64,000 nt of DNA. Origin: Ralstonia wenshanensis. Its GTDB lineage: Bacteria; Pseudomonadota; Gammaproteobacteria; Burkholderiales; Burkholderiaceae. The position numbers were made by a program, and so were the translations under genes. The stretch lies in contig NZ_CP076412.1 of assembly GCF_021173085.1 (NCBI RefSeq), positions 930,001 through 994,000 on the forward strand, read 5' to 3'. Shown here one piece after another: positions 1 to 9,601 of this stretch. How positions within the stretch are numbered: the first letter of the stretch is position 1; every line of letters begins with the position of its first letter. Under the pieces are notes generated by a model, which saw only the letters and a program-made list of their open reading frames with translations, made no database searches and was not told the DNA's origin.

Positions 1-1279
1 GAAACAGCGTGCCGCGGTGCGCGGCTTCAATCAACCCGGTCTTGCCACCCTTGCGCGCGCCGGTGAAAGCGCCCTCTTCGTAGCCGAACAGTTCGCTTTC
101 CAGCAGCGCCTCGGGAAATGCGCCGCAATTGATGGCGACAAATGGAAAATCGCGCCGCGCGCTGAGCTGATGCATGCCCTGCGCGACCATCTCCTTGCCC
201 GTGCCGGATTCACCCAACACGAGCACGGTGGCGTCGGATTTGGCATAGCGACGCACCAGCGTGCGCACACGCTCCATCGGCAGCGATTCGCCCACGAGGT
301 CTTCGAGCCTGTAGCGCGCGCTGAACTGCTGCGGGCGCTGGCGTGAGCGCAATGTACGGTCCAACCGCTCGACCGCACGGGATTCCTGGAAGGTGAAGAC
401 CGTGCCTTCAGAGGCACCGGCGCCGGTGCTCGTCAGCGGGCCACGGTGGATGACGTAGTTCACGCCCCGCACGGTGCCGAGCGTGTCGCCGTCGGCATCG
501 GGCAGCAAGCCGAACAGGCTGGGCGCAATACTCAGCAGCGGTTGTCCGATTGCCTGCTTGGCCTCGATGCCCAATGCAGTGGCCAGCCGCTGGTTGATGG
601 CCTCCACGCGGCCCTGCGCATCCAGCGCGACCACACCGTCACGCAGATGCTGCAGCAGGTTGTCCAGCCGCTGGCGGCGCAGGGTTTCGCGGCGTGTGGC
701 CTGTACGACTTCCAGCGCGGTATCGAATGCCGCACGCACGGAGTCACGCGAATACAGGAACACGGCGTTCATGCCCGCCTGCGTTGCCAGGTCCGTCACC
801 AAACCGGGGCCGACCACCACGCCCACGCCGCGATCGCGCAGGTCCAGCACGCAGCTCTCTGCGCCCTGGCGCGAGGTGTACGAGGCAAACACCACGTCCA
901 TGCCATAGGCGGCGACAAAGCGGCGCACCTCTTCGGGCGTGTCGCCGTGGGTGACGAGCGCTACCGATTCTGCATCGCGCCGTGCGCGCGCCAGCGCGTG
1001 CATCACGTCAAAACCTGTCGGGTTGATGACGACCACGGGCAGCGACAGACGCGGCTTCAAGTAGGCGCCGTTGGAACCGCCCGCCACCACCACGTCGGGC
1101 CGCTCTGTGCCGGCGGCCTCGATCTCGCGCACGATGTCTTCAAAGCCGCGCGTGATGACGCGCAGCTCGGCGCGGTCGTTGTACTCGGCGGCAATGTCGA
1201 GAAAGAGATCGCTCAGTCGGCTGATACCGCAGGCCCAGATGCGGGGGCGGTCGGTCAGGTCGGTTCCAGTGGGGCTCAT
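1..1279 (-). CDS. prpR: PrpR, sigma-54 activator of propionate catabolism (3' end outside window)
   Basis: The reading frame starts at the ATG complementary to 1277-1279 and stays open to base 1, so the C-terminal part (rest of the AAA+ domain and the Fis-type helix-turn-helix) lies outside the window. Residues about 1-180 form the PrpR N-terminal ligand-sensing domain, 195-300 a PAS-like linker, and the AAA+ module begins near 320. The Walker A motif GESGTGKE sits near residue 355 and the sigma-54 contact loop GAFTGA near residue 400. In this family the N-terminal domain senses 2-methylcitrate and relieves inhibition of the ATPase, which remodels sigma-54 RNA polymerase. It is divergent from prpB, and the shared 193-bp spacer carries a sigma-54 promoter and palindromes, so it very likely controls the operon to its right. 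Confidence 0.93.
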   Translation of the reverse strand, partial: MSPTGTDLTDRPRIWACGISRLSDLFLDIAAEYNDRAELRVITRGFEDIVREIEAAGTERPDVVVAGGSNGAYLKPRLSLPVVVINPTGFDVMHALARARRDAESVALVTHGDTPEEVRRFVAAYGMDVVFASYTSRQGAESCVLDLRDRGVGVVVGPGLVTDLATQAGMNAVFLYSRDSVRAAFDTALEVVQATRRETLRRQRLDNLLQHLRDGVVALDAQGRVEAINQRLATALGIEAKQAIGQPLLSIAPSLFGLLPDADGDTLGTVRGVNYVIHRGPLTSTGAGASEGTVFTFQESRAVERLDRTLRSRQRPQQFSARYRLEDLVGESLPMERVRTLVRRYAKSDATVLVLGESGTGKEMVAQGMHQLSARRDFPFVAINCGAFPEALLESELFGYEEGAFTGARKGGKTGLIEAAHRGTLF

Positions 1280-1337
1280 GGTGCGGTGCGGCCGGAAAAA
1301 CAGGGTTCACACATTATGCGCCGGCCTTTTCCATATT

Positions 1338-1363
1338 GAAATTGCAAATTTCATTTTTGAAAT
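1338..1363 (+). promoter_or_regulatory. Overlapping palindromes, likely PrpR upstream activator site
   Basis: Two palindromes overlap here: GAAATT-GCA-AATTTC at 1338-1352 and ATTTCA-TTTT-TGAAAT at 1348-1363. Both have perfect 6-bp arms and share TTTCA/TGAAA half sites. They lie about 65-90 bp upstream of the -24 element, the usual place for an enhancer-binding protein. Assignment to PrpR is inference from position and symmetry. Confidence 0.55.
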
Positions 1364-1427
1364 GGTGTGCGCCCGGGCGTCAACATCACATTCATACAAA
1401 TCAAGGAGTTACAGCGGCTTGCGTGGG

Positions 1428-1443
1428 TGGCCCGCTTCCTGCT
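1428..1443 (+). promoter_or_regulatory. Sigma-54 (-24/-12) promoter of prpB
   Basis: TGGCCCGCTTCCTGCT matches the consensus TGGCACG-N4-TTGCW at all but two positions, with the invariant GG and GC exactly 10 nt apart. It lies 30 bp before the prpB start codon, leaving a leader of roughly 20 nt that includes the Shine-Dalgarno-like CTGGAG. The divergent neighbour is a sigma-54 activator, which supports the call. Confidence 0.65.
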
Positions 1444-1472
1444 CTCTTAGGCCGATCTTTCTGGAGCCAGAC

Positions 1473-2369
1473 ATGAGCACAACGCAACGACACCCCACCA
1501 GCGCCGGCGCCAAATTCCGTGCTGCGGTGGCTGAATCCCAACCGCTGCAAGTGGTGGGCGCCATCACCGCCTACGCTGCCAAGATGGCCGAGCAGACCGG
1601 TTTCAAGGCCGTGTACCTGTCGGGCGGCGGCGTGGCTGCCAACTCGCTGGGCATTCCGGACCTGGGCATCAGCACGATGGAAGACGTGCTGATCGACGCC
1701 CGCCGCATCACCGACGCCGTGCAGATCCCGCTGATGGTCGATATCGACACGGGCTGGGGCGGCGCCTTCAACATCGCACGCACCATCCGTTCGTTCATCA
1801 AGGCCGGTGTGGCCGCCGTGCACCTGGAAGACCAGGTCGGCCAGAAGCGCTGCGGCCATCGCCCGGGCAAGGAAGTGGTTTCCACCGACGAAATGGTCGA
1901 CCGCGTGAAGGCCGCCGTGGATGCCCGCACCGATGACGATTTCGTCATCATGGCCCGCACTGACGCAGCCGCCTCCGAAGGTATCGACGCGGCCATCGAG
2001 CGGGCCGTTGCCTACGTGGAAGCAGGCGCCGACATGATCTTTCCGGAAGCCATGAAGACGCTGGACGACTACCGCCGCTTCAAGGCTGCCGTGAAGGTGC
2101 CCATCCTCGCCAACCTGACCGAATTCGGCAGCACGCCGCTCTTTACCACCGACGAACTGCGCAGCGCCAACGTGGATATCGCGCTGTACTGCTGCGGCGC
2201 CTACCGTGCAATGAACGCAGCGGCACTCAACTTCTATCAAACGGTGATGCGCGACGGCACCCAGAAGGCCGCCGTGGAAACCATGCAGTCGCGCGCCGAT
2301 CTGTACCAATATCTCGGCTACCACGCGTACGAAGACAAGCTCGACGCGCTGTTTGCCGCACAGAAATAA
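1473..2369 (+). CDS. prpB: 2-methylisocitrate lyase PrpB
   Basis: This cytoplasmic enzyme of 298 residues cleaves 2-methylisocitrate to pyruvate and succinate, the last step of the methylcitrate cycle. The family signature K-R-C-G-H is present at residues 125-129, including the catalytic Cys127, and the metal-binding region VDIDTGWGG is seen near residue 90. Length fits PrpB (about 290-300) rather than the longer isocitrate lyases. The ATG at 1473 is preceded by CTGGAG; a longer upstream extension of the frame has no family similarity and would cross the sigma-54 promoter. It is the first gene of the prpB-prpC-acnD-prpF series. Confidence 0.95.
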   Translation: MSTTQRHPTSAGAKFRAAVAESQPLQVVGAITAYAAKMAEQTGFKAVYLSGGGVAANSLGIPDLGISTMEDVLIDARRITDAVQIPLMVDIDTGWGGAFNIARTIRSFIKAGVAAVHLEDQVGQKRCGHRPGKEVVSTDEMVDRVKAAVDARTDDDFVIMARTDAAASEGIDAAIERAVAYVEAGADMIFPEAMKTLDDYRRFKAAVKVPILANLTEFGSTPLFTTDELRSANVDIALYCCGAYRAMNAAALNFYQTVMRDGTQKAAVETMQSRADLYQYLGYHAYEDKLDALFAAQK

Positions 2370-2404
2370 CGCTACAAACCCAACGCATCCAAGGAGACCA
2401 CACC

Positions 2405-3574
2405 ATGAGCGAAGCCGATAACAGCACGCCGAACACCGGCGCCTTCAAGCCGAAGAAGTCCGTGGCCCTGTCGGGCGTGACGGCCGGCAACACCGCGCTG
2501 TGTACCGTGGGCCGCACCGGCAATGACCTGCACTACCGCGGCTACGACATCCTCGACCTGGCCGGCGCGTGCGAGTTTGAAGAAGTCGCCCACCTGCTGG
2601 TGCACGGCAAGCTGCCCAACAAGGCCGAACTGGCGGCCTACAAGGCCAAGCTGAAGGCGCTGCGCGGCCTGCCCGCCAACGTGAAGGCCGCCCTGGAATG
2701 GGTGCCCGCCTCCGCCCACCCAATGGACGTGATGCGCACCGGCGTGTCGGTGCTCGGCACCGTGCTGCCCGAGAAGGACGACCACAACACCCCCGGCGCA
2801 CGTGACATTGCCGACCGCCTGATGGCATCGCTCGGCTCGATGCTGCTGTACTGGCACCACTACAGCCACAACGGCAAGCGCATCGAAGTCGAAACGGACG
2901 ACGACTCCATCGGCGGCCACTTCCTGCACCTGCTGCACGGCGTGGAGCCGCCGAAGTCGTGGGTTGACGCCATGCACGTGTCGCTCAACCTGTATGCCGA
3001 GCACGAGTTCAACGCATCGACGTTTACCGGCCGCGTGATTGCCGGCACGGGCTCGGACATCTACTCGGCCATCACCGGCGCCATCGGTGCACTGCGCGGC
3101 CCGAAGCACGGCGGCGCCAATGAAGTCGCCTTCGAAATCCAGAAGCGCTACGACACCCCGGACGAGGCAGAAGCCGACATCCGCCGCCGCGTGGAAGCCA
3201 AGGAAGTCGTGATCGGTTTCGGCCACCCCGTGTACACGGTGTCCGACCCGCGCAACAAGGTCATCAAGGAAGTCGCGCGCAAGCTGTCGAAGGAAGCCAG
3301 CAACACCAAGATGTTCGACATTGCCGAGCGCCTGGAAACCGTGATGTGGGACATCAAGAAGATGTTCCCGAACCTGGACTGGTTCAGCGCCGTGTCGTAC
3401 CACATGATGGGCGTGCCGACCGCGATGTTCACCCCGCTGTTCGTGATCGCGCGTACGTCCGGCTGGGCAGCGCACATCATCGAGCAACGCATCGACAACA
3501 AGATCATCCGCCCGAGCGCCAACTACACCGGCCCCGACGACCTGAAGTTCGTACCGATCGGCAAGCGCCCGTAA
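2405..3574 (+). CDS. prpC: 2-methylcitrate synthase PrpC
   Basis: A 389-residue citrate-synthase-family protein that condenses propionyl-CoA with oxaloacetate to give 2-methylcitrate. The conserved catalytic histidine region [14 protein letters not shown] is present near residue 275, and the C-terminal active-site stretch ([11 protein letters not shown], then [15 protein letters not shown]) is intact. Length and N-terminal form fit the type II 2-methylcitrate synthases. It lies 35 bp after prpB with a strong ribosome-binding site (AAGGAGA) and is clearly in the same operon. A 308-bp spacer full of inverted repeats separates it from acnD. Confidence 0.95.
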   Translation: MSEADNSTPNTGAFKPKKSVALSGVTAGNTALCTVGRTGNDLHYRGYDILDLAGACEFEEVAHLLVHGKLPNKAELAAYKAKLKALRGLPANVKAALEWVPASAHPMDVMRTGVSVLGTVLPEKDDHNTPGARDIADRLMASLGSMLLYWHHYSHNGKRIEVETDDDSIGGHFLHLLHGVEPPKSWVDAMHVSLNLYAEHEFNASTFTGRVIAGTGSDIYSAITGAIGALRGPKHGGANEVAFEIQKRYDTPDEAEADIRRRVEAKEVVIGFGHPVYTVSDPRNKVIKEVARKLSKEASNTKMFDIAERLETVMWDIKKMFPNLDWFSAVSYHMMGVPTAMFTPLFVIARTSGWAAHIIEQRIDNKIIRPSANYTGPDDLKFVPIGKRP

Positions 3575-3646
3575 GAAGGCAAGAAAGGAACGTCAATCAC
3601 AAACCACAGACGGTTTGGCCGTTGACGTTCCGGCCCTAGATGGCGC

Positions 3647-3737
3647 CTTGAATTTTTGTTGCAGAGAGGAAAAAGGAAGGGGAACTGTCTGAGCGAAGCG
3701 AGTTTTCCCCTTCCCCTCTCTGCGACATAAATTCAAG
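3647..3737. repeat. 91-bp imperfect inverted repeat between prpC and acnD
   Basis: The left arm from 3647 (starting CTTGAATTT) and the right arm ending at 3737 (AAATTCAAG) are complementary over about 35 bp, with a small A-rich bulge on the left side. The loop reads around GAGCGAAGCGAG. It would form a very long RNA hairpin inside the operon. Nothing here codes for protein. It may be a partial terminator, an RNA-stability element or a dispersed palindromic repeat. Confidence 0.7.
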
Positions 3738-3760
3738 GAGTCTTTCGCCATCTCGGGCGC

Positions 3761-3800
3761 GCCTTTCTTTGCTTACTTTCTTTGGCAAGACAAAGAAAGT
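3761..3800. repeat. Palindromic intergenic element ahead of acnD
   Basis: ACTTTCTTTG (3775-3784) and CAAAGAAAGT (3791-3800) form a perfect 10-bp stem with loop GCAAGA, preceded by GCCTTTCTTTGCTT. I recall very similar text as a dispersed intergenic repeat in Burkholderiales genomes, but that is memory and was not searched. A C-rich/G-rich stretch follows up to about 3825. The acnD coding region begins at 3883. Confidence 0.55.
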
Positions 3801-3882
3801 GAGTCGGCCCCGGCAGGGGACGAAACCGGTGGATGCACAACAGCATCAACCGCAGACCGAACACCAGGCAGGCACAAGCACC

Positions 3883-6480
3883 ATGAACACCACCCACAGA
3901 AAGCCCCTCCCCGGCACAAAGCTCGACTACTTCGATGCTCGCGAAGCTGTAGAAGCCATCAAACAAGGCGCCTACGACAAGCTGCCCTACACGTCACGCG
4001 TGCTGGCCGAAAACCTGGTCCGCCGCTGCGACCCCGCCACCCTCACCGATTCACTCAAGCAACTCATCGAACGCAAGCGCGATCTGGATTTCCCGTGGTT
4101 CCCGGCGCGCGTGGTCTGCCACGACATCCTGGGCCAGACCGCGCTGGTGGATCTGGCCGGCCTGCGCGACGCCATTGCCGACCAGGGCGGCGACCCCGCC
4201 AAGGTCAATCCGGTGGTGCCGGTGCAGTTGATCGTCGACCACTCGCTGGCGGTGGAATGCGGCGGCTTCGACCCCGATGCCTTCGCCAAGAACCGCGCCA
4301 TTGAAGACCGCCGCAACGAAGACCGCTTCCACTTCATCGACTGGACCAAGCTCGCGTTCAAGAACGTCGACGTGATCCCGGCGGGCAACGGCATCATGCA
4401 CCAGATCAACCTGGAGAAGATGTCGCCCGTCATCCAGGCGCATGACGGCGTGGCTTACCCCGACACCTGCGTCGGCACCGACAGCCACACGCCGCACGTG
4501 GATGCACTCGGCGTGATCGCCATCGGCGTGGGCGGCCTGGAAGCCGAGAACGTGATGCTCGGCCGTGCATCATGGATGCGCCTCCCGGACATCGTCGGCG
4601 TGGAGCTGACCGGCCAGCGCCAACCCGGCATCACCGCCACCGATATCGTGCTGGCGCTGACCGAATTCCTGCGCAAGCAGAAGGTGGTGGGCGCGTATCT
4701 TGAGTTCTACGGCGAAGGTGCATCCAAGCTGACGCTGGGCGACCGCGCCACCATCTCCAACATGGCCCCCGAGTACGGCGCCACCGCGGCGATGTTCTCG
4801 ATTGACGACAACACGCTCGACTACCTGCGCCTGACCGGCCGCACCGACGAACAGGTCAAGCTGGTCGAGACGTATGCCAAGACCGCGGGCCTGTGGTCCG
4901 ACACGCTCAAGCACGCTGAATACGAACGCGTGCTGCGCTTCGATCTGTCGAGCGTGGTGCGCAACATGGCCGGCCCGTCCAACCCGCACGCGCGTGTGGC
5001 AACGACGGACCTGGCCGCCAAGGGCATCGCCGGCAAGTGGGAAGAAACGCCGGGCCAGATGCCCGATGGCGCAGTCATCATCGCGGCCATCACGAGCTGC
5101 ACGAACACCAGCAACCCGCGCAACGTGATTGCCGCCGCGCTGCTGGCGCGCAACGCCAATCGCCTGGGCTTGACGCGTAAGCCGTGGGTGAAAAGCTCGC
5201 TTGCGCCGGGCTCCAAGGCCGTTGAGCTGTATCTGGAAGAAGCCGGCCTCAAGCACGAACTCGAAAAGCTCGGCTTCGGCATCGTCGCGTTTGCCTGCAC
5301 CACCTGCAACGGCATGAGCGGCGCACTGGACCCGAAGATCCAGCAAGAGATCATCGACCGCGACCTGTATGCCACGGCCGTGCTGTCGGGCAACCGCAAC
5401 TTTGACGGCCGCATCCACCCGTATGCCAAGCAAGCGTTCCTCGCATCCCCGCCGCTGGTGGTGGCCTATGCGATTGCGGGCACGGTGCGTTTCGATATCG
5501 AGCGTGACAGCTTCGGCACCGATGCCAACGGCAAGCCGATCCTGCTGAAGGACCTGTGGCCGACCGACGAAGAGATCGACGCCATCGTGCGTGCGGCCGT
5601 CAAGCCGGAGCAGTTCCGCAAGGTGTACATCCCGATGTTCGAGCAGCGCAGCGCGTCTGTTGCCAACGTGAGCCCGCTGTACGACTGGCGCCCGCAGAGC
5701 ACCTACATCCGCCGCCCGCCGTACTGGGAAGGCGCACTGGCTGGTGAACGCACGCTCAAGGGCCTGCGCCCGCTGGCCGTGCTGGGCGACAACATCACGA
5801 CCGACCACCTCTCGCCGTCCAACGCCATCCTGGCCAGCAGCGCCGCCGGTGAATACCTCGCCAAGATGGGCCTGCCGGAAGAGGACTTCAACTCGTACGC
5901 CACGCACCGCGGCGATCACCTGACCGCGCAACGCGCGACGTTTGCCAACCCGACCCTCATCAACGAGATGGCCGTGGTGGATGGCGCGGTGAAGAAGGGA
6001 TCGCTGGCGCGCATCGAGCCGGAAGGCAAGGTCACGCGCATGTGGGAAGCCATCGAGACCTACATGGACCGCAAGCAGCCGCTGATCGTGATTGCCGGTG
6101 CCGACTACGGCCAGGGCAGCTCGCGTGACTGGGCCGCCAAGGGCGTGCGCCTGGCTGGCGTGGAAGCCATCGTGGCCGAGGGCTTCGAGCGCATCCACCG
6201 CACGAACCTGATCGGCATGGGCGTGCTGCCGCTGGAGTTCAAGCCGGGCACCACGCGCCTGACGCTGGGCATTGACGGCACCGAAACGTATGACGTGATC
6301 GGCGAACGCAAGCCGCGTGCAGACCTCACGCTCGTCATCCACCGCAAGAACGGCGAACGCGTGGAAGTGCCCGTCACGTGCCGCCTGGACAGCGATGAGG
6401 AAGTGTCGATCTACGAAGCGGGCGGTGTGCTGCAGCGTTTCGCACAGGACTTCCTTGAGTCCTCGAAGGAGGCAGAATGA
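3883..6480 (+). CDS. acnD: 2-methylcitrate dehydratase AcnD (Fe/S-dependent)
   Basis: An 865-residue aconitase-superfamily enzyme that dehydrates 2-methylcitrate; it replaces PrpD in organisms that also have PrpF. The three [4Fe-4S] cysteines are visible: Cys406 in TSCTNTSNP, and Cys472 and Cys475 in ACTTCNG. The swivel domain with the DYGQGSSRDWAAKG substrate loop lies near residue 740. I start it at the ATG at 3883 (MNTTHRKPLPG), because the frame further upstream runs through the palindromic repeat element and does not look like protein. The end overlaps prpF by 4 nt (ATGA), showing translational coupling. Confidence 0.94.
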   Translation: MNTTHRKPLPGTKLDYFDAREAVEAIKQGAYDKLPYTSRVLAENLVRRCDPATLTDSLKQLIERKRDLDFPWFPARVVCHDILGQTALVDLAGLRDAIADQGGDPAKVNPVVPVQLIVDHSLAVECGGFDPDAFAKNRAIEDRRNEDRFHFIDWTKLAFKNVDVIPAGNGIMHQINLEKMSPVIQAHDGVAYPDTCVGTDSHTPHVDALGVIAIGVGGLEAENVMLGRASWMRLPDIVGVELTGQRQPGITATDIVLALTEFLRKQKVVGAYLEFYGEGASKLTLGDRATISNMAPEYGATAAMFSIDDNTLDYLRLTGRTDEQVKLVETYAKTAGLWSDTLKHAEYERVLRFDLSSVVRNMAGPSNPHARVATTDLAAKGIAGKWEETPGQMPDGAVIIAAITSCTNTSNPRNVIAAALLARNANRLGLTRKPWVKSSLAPGSKAVELYLEEAGLKHELEKLGFGIVAFACTTCNGMSGALDPKIQQEIIDRDLYATAVLSGNRNFDGRIHPYAKQAFLASPPLVVAYAIAGTVRFDIERDSFGTDANGKPILLKDLWPTDEEIDAIVRAAVKPEQFRKVYIPMFEQRSASVANVSPLYDWRPQSTYIRRPPYWEGALAGERTLKGLRPLAVLGDNITTDHLSPSNAILASSAAGEYLAKMGLPEEDFNSYATHRGDHLTAQRATFANPTLINEMAVVDGAVKKGSLARIEPEGKVTRMWEAIETYMDRKQPLIVIAGADYGQGSSRDWAAKGVRLAGVEAIVAEGFERIHRTNLIGMGVLPLEFKPGTTRLTLGIDGTETYDVIGERKPRADLTLVIHRKNGERVEVPVTCRLDSDEEVSIYEAGGVLQRFAQDFLESSKEAE

Positions 6481-7661
6481 GCCACCCCGCGCAAGTGAAG
6501 ATTCCCGCCACGTACATGCGTGGCGGCACCAGCAAGGGCGTGTTCTTCCGGTTGCAGGACTTGCCGGCGGCCGCACAGCAGCCCGGCGCGGCGCGTGATG
6601 CGCTGCTCATGCGCGTGATCGGCAGCCCCGACCCGTACGGCAAGCAGATCGACGGCATGGGTGGCGCCACGTCGAGCACCAGCAAAACGGTGATCCTCAG
6701 CAAAAGCACGCGCCCGGACCATGACGTGGACTACCTGTTTGGCCAGGTCTCCATCGACAAGCCGTTTGTCGACTGGTCGGGCAACTGCGGCAACCTCTCC
6801 GCAGCGGTCGGCCCGTTCGCCATCAGCAACGGCCTTGTCGATGCGAGCCGTGTACCGCAGAACGGCACCGCCATCATCCGCATCTGGCAGGCCAACATCG
6901 GCAAGACCATCATTGCGCATGTGCCCATCACCAACGGCGCGGTGCAGGAGACGGGCGACTTTGAGCTGGACGGCGTGACCTTCCCGGCGGCGGAAGTGCA
7001 GCTCGAATTCCTCGACCCCGCAGCCGAGGAAGACGGCGACGGCGGCGGCGCGATGTTCCCCACCGGCAACCTCGTCGACGACCTGGACGTGCCCGGCGTG
7101 GGCACGCTCAAGGCGACGATGATCAACGCGGGCATCCCGACGATCTTCATCAACGCAGAGGCCATCGGCTACACGGGCACCGAGCTGCAGGACGCCATCA
7201 ACGGCGATGCGAAGGCGCTGGCGATGTTCGAGACCATCCGCGCGTACGGCGCGGTGCGCATGGGGCTGATCAAGAGCATCGATGAAGCCGCCACGCGGCA
7301 GCACACCCCGAAGGTGGCGTTTGTCGCACCGCCAAAGGACTACGTGGCGTCGAGCGGCAAGCAGGTCGGCGCGGGCGATGTGGACTTGCTGGTGCGCGCG
7401 CTGTCGATGGGCAAGCTGCACCACGCGATGATGGGCACGGCGGCGGTGGCCATCGGCACGGCGGCGGCCATTCCGGGCACGCTGGTCAACCTGGCCGCGG
7501 GCGGTGGAGAACGTGGCGCGGTCCGCTTCGGGCATCCGTCGGGCACGCTGCGCGTGGGCGCAGAGGCCAAGCTGGTGGACGGCGAATGGACGGTCACCAA
7601 GGCCATCATGAGCCGCAGCGCACGTGTGCTGATGGAAGGCTGGGTGCGCGTGCCGGGCTGA
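6477..7661 (+). CDS. prpF: PrpF, isomerase partner of AcnD
   Basis: A 394-residue protein of the PrpF/diaminopimelate-epimerase-fold family. PrpF works with AcnD, isomerising the trans-aconitate-type product to the form that the next aconitase step accepts. The N-terminal signature ATYMRGGTSKGVFFR and the conserved GNCGNLSAAVGPFAI region near residue 105 are clear. It overlaps the end of acnD by 4 nt and is followed 26 bp later by a strong terminator, so it is the last gene of the operon. Confidence 0.93.
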   Translation: MSHPAQVKIPATYMRGGTSKGVFFRLQDLPAAAQQPGAARDALLMRVIGSPDPYGKQIDGMGGATSSTSKTVILSKSTRPDHDVDYLFGQVSIDKPFVDWSGNCGNLSAAVGPFAISNGLVDASRVPQNGTAIIRIWQANIGKTIIAHVPITNGAVQETGDFELDGVTFPAAEVQLEFLDPAAEEDGDGGGAMFPTGNLVDDLDVPGVGTLKATMINAGIPTIFINAEAIGYTGTELQDAINGDAKALAMFETIRAYGAVRMGLIKSIDEAATRQHTPKVAFVAPPKDYVASSGKQVGAGDVDLLVRALSMGKLHHAMMGTAAVAIGTAAAIPGTLVNLAAGGGERGAVRFGHPSGTLRVGAEAKLVDGEWTVTKAIMSRSARVLMEGWVRVPG

Positions 7662-7687
7662 ACCCGCGAGCGGCGCACGTTAACAAG

Positions 7688-7733
7688 ACCGCCGCATCCG
7701 GCTGATGGCTGGATGCGGCGGTTTCTTTTTTTC
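7688..7733 (+). terminator. Rho-independent terminator of the prp operon
   Basis: A perfect 12-bp stem, ACCGCCGCATCC (7688-7699) with GGATGCGGCGGT (7711-7722), an 11-nt loop and then a run of T residues interrupted by one C. It sits 26 bp after the prpF stop and just before the end of the convergent gene at 7743. Confidence 0.92.
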
Positions 7734-7742
7734 TCTCGGAAC

Positions 7743-8051
7743 TCAGCTTGCGCCGGTGTTCTTCATGCCGAGCACCTCGATGGGCGCGATCTCGGGCGGT
7801 GAGGCCAGCAGCTCGGCCGCATTCGCCATGAGCGCCTTGGCAATCGGGCCGTCGAGATGTGCCTGGCGATCCTGCTCGCTGGCAAACGCATCGAAGATGC
7901 CGAAGACGTTGGGCGCAATGCGCAGTGCAAACCAGATGGGTGTGGTTGCTTCCTGGTTGGCCATTTGCAGACCCGCCGACAGAAAATCGGCGACGGCCTG
8001 TTCCTTGCCCGGTTTGGCAGTCAGCCGGGCAAACAATGCGTACTGAATCAT
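7743..8051 (-). CDS. Antibiotic-biosynthesis-monooxygenase (ABM) domain protein
   Basis: A 102-residue single-domain protein of the dimeric alpha/beta-barrel ABM family (YgiN-like quinol monooxygenases and relatives). The pattern ARLTAKPGKEQAVADFL at the N-terminus and the central FGIFDAFASEQDRQAHL are typical. Substrate is unknown; many members protect against quinones or reactive carbonyls. I choose the ATG at 8051 because AGGAGAC lies just upstream; a longer frame to 8192 has no family match. It is transcribed alone, towards the prp terminator. Confidence 0.8.
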   Translation of the reverse strand: MIQYALFARLTAKPGKEQAVADFLSAGLQMANQEATTPIWFALRIAPNVFGIFDAFASEQDRQAHLDGPIAKALMANAAELLASPPEIAPIEVLGMKNTGAS

Positions 8052-8219
8052 TGAAGTCTCCTGATACGCGCGCAGAGGGGGTGGCGCGGTCAGGCTTACT
8101 CTATGCCGAAAACCGGCAGGCCGCGTCATACGAACACGCGTACGAGCCGTTCCGCACACGGCGGTAACGGCTCGATGACGGGCCAGACGCACAGACCGGC
8201 CCGCCGTGGCTGCATGCGC

Positions 8220-9329
8220 TCAGTGGAGCAGCGCGCCGCCCACGGTGGTCAGCGCGCCGCCGACGGCACCCGTGACGGGCGAAAGCGGCGTGGTCGCCCC
8301 GGTGGATGTGAGCGAAGTGCCGACGCTGGTGACCAGCGAGCCAACCGGCGCCGTCGTGCCGCCGCCGGCTGGACCGCCCAATGCGCCCGTCACACTCCCC
8401 AGCGGATTGCTGCCGCCTAGTGCGCCGGTAATCGGTGCCAGCGGGTTGGCCGACGTAGCACCCCCCGGTGTGGAGGTCACCCCGCCCAACGCGGCCACCG
8501 TGTTGCCCGTGGCCGTCACCACGCCACCAAGGCCCGACACGACCGGCGTGTTCGTCGCCGTGAGCGACGTGCCCACATTCGCCACCCCGTCGCCCACGGT
8601 CTGCAGCAGATTGGTTGCCGGCGCGCCCAAGCCTGTCGTGTTACCCAGCGTCTGCGTGGCCGTCGTCACCTGCGAGGTGAGCGGCACCACCGCGGAACTG
8701 ACCTGTTGCGTGACCTGCTCCACCGGCCCGGTCGACAGGGCCATGCCGAGCGTGCCACCCGCGCCGGCCACCGCCTGCCCCACCTGCGAAACCGCACCGC
8801 CCACCGGTGACGTGACCGGCGACAGCGGTTGCAGCGGTCCGGTGCCGAGACTGCTCACAAGAGCGCCCGTTGCATCGACGGTGTTCCCGGCCTGTGTCAC
8901 CACATTGCCGGTGCTCGATACCGTGGTGCCGACCGGGTTCGGGTTGGTGCCGATGCTGCCCAGGCCGGACTGCACCCCCGTGCCGAGTGCCGACACCGTA
9001 TTGCCTACGTTGTCGACCACGTTGCCCAGCGCCGACGCACCCGGCAGATTGCTGCCGCCGACAGTCGACCCCAGGCTGCTGATTGCGTCCCCCGTGGCCG
9101 TCACCACCCCGCCGCTCTTGTAGGCGATGTCGCCGGTGGGCGTGGTGGATGCAGTCGTTGTCGTGCCGCCAGAACCGTTGGAACCGGAGCCGCCGCCGTT
9201 GCTGGCGGAGCTGCCGTCGCTGCCGGAGGTACCGCTCATGTCGCCCGAGCCGGAGCTGGCGCAACCGCCCAGCACAAGCAGGCCCACCAAGGCCGCCGAC
9301 ACCAGTGTCCCTCGTTGCAATGTCTTCAT
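8220..9329 (-). CDS. Glycine/threonine-rich repetitive lipoprotein
   Basis: A 369-residue secreted lipoprotein. The signal peptide ends in the lipobox L-G-G-C (Cys at about residue 23), followed by a Ser/Gly-rich linker to about residue 60. The rest is built of degenerate short repeats with the pattern small-Val-small-Gly-Asn-Thr-Val, almost free of charged residues, reminiscent of proteins annotated as collagen-like repeat proteins in Ralstonia. I do not recognise an enzymatic domain. It is probably attached to the outer membrane or exported to the surface or matrix. The ATG at 9329 has a strong GGGAGG ribosome-binding site. A 9-bp inverted repeat (8143-8174) lies beyond its stop without a clear T-tract. 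Confidence 0.7.
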   Translation of the reverse strand: MKTLQRGTLVSAALVGLLVLGGCASSGSGDMSGTSGSDGSSASNGGGSGSNGSGGTTTTASTTPTGDIAYKSGGVVTATGDAISSLGSTVGGSNLPGASALGNVVDNVGNTVSALGTGVQSGLGSIGTNPNPVGTTVSSTGNVVTQAGNTVDATGALVSSLGTGPLQPLSPVTSPVGGAVSQVGQAVAGAGGTLGMALSTGPVEQVTQQVSSAVVPLTSQVTTATQTLGNTTGLGAPATNLLQTVGDGVANVGTSLTATNTPVVSGLGGVVTATGNTVAALGGVTSTPGGATSANPLAPITGALGGSNPLGSVTGALGGPAGGGTTAPVGSLVTSVGTSLTSTGATTPLSPVTGAVGGALTTVGGALLH

Positions 9330-9516
9330 GTCTGCCTCCCGTTTTAAAAATGCGCTTGATAATGCGCACTTTTGCCTGATTCGATCTTTATCGGCGCGCT
9401 ATCCGAATCACCGCATAGCGCTTTCAAATGCAGTCTATTAACCGAGTCGATGGCAATTGCAAACATTGTCAAACGCCGGCGATCCCTGCTCTGAAGCCAT
9501 TTGCGGGCAGGAAATC

Positions 9517-9562
9517 GCCGCCAAGCGCAGTGCCACCGTGGCGCAAACGTTCGCTTGGCGGC
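9517..9562. repeat. Nested inverted repeat
   Basis: GCCGCCAAGCG (9517-9527) pairs perfectly with CGCTTGGCGGC (9552-9562). Inside the loop GCCAC and GTGGC (about 9532-9542) form a second small stem. No T-tract follows on either strand, so it is not an obvious terminator. It lies 31 bp left of the miniature mobile element. The rest of 9330-9592 holds no gene that I can support. Confidence 0.5.
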
Positions 9563-9601
9563 AAGCGTTTCTGATTATGTTTGGAGGCAATGCTCCAAAT
9601 T

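Noticed and set aside
4570-6576. Long open frame (668 codons) on the strand opposite acnD
   Set aside because: It mirrors the acnD codons in GC-rich DNA, is rich in Arg, His and Val as such shadows are, and acnD is a certain gene.
8143-8174. Inverted repeat CGAGCCGTT/AACGGCTCG as terminator of the lipoprotein gene
   Set aside because: No T-tract follows on the minus strand; only a possible weak structure.
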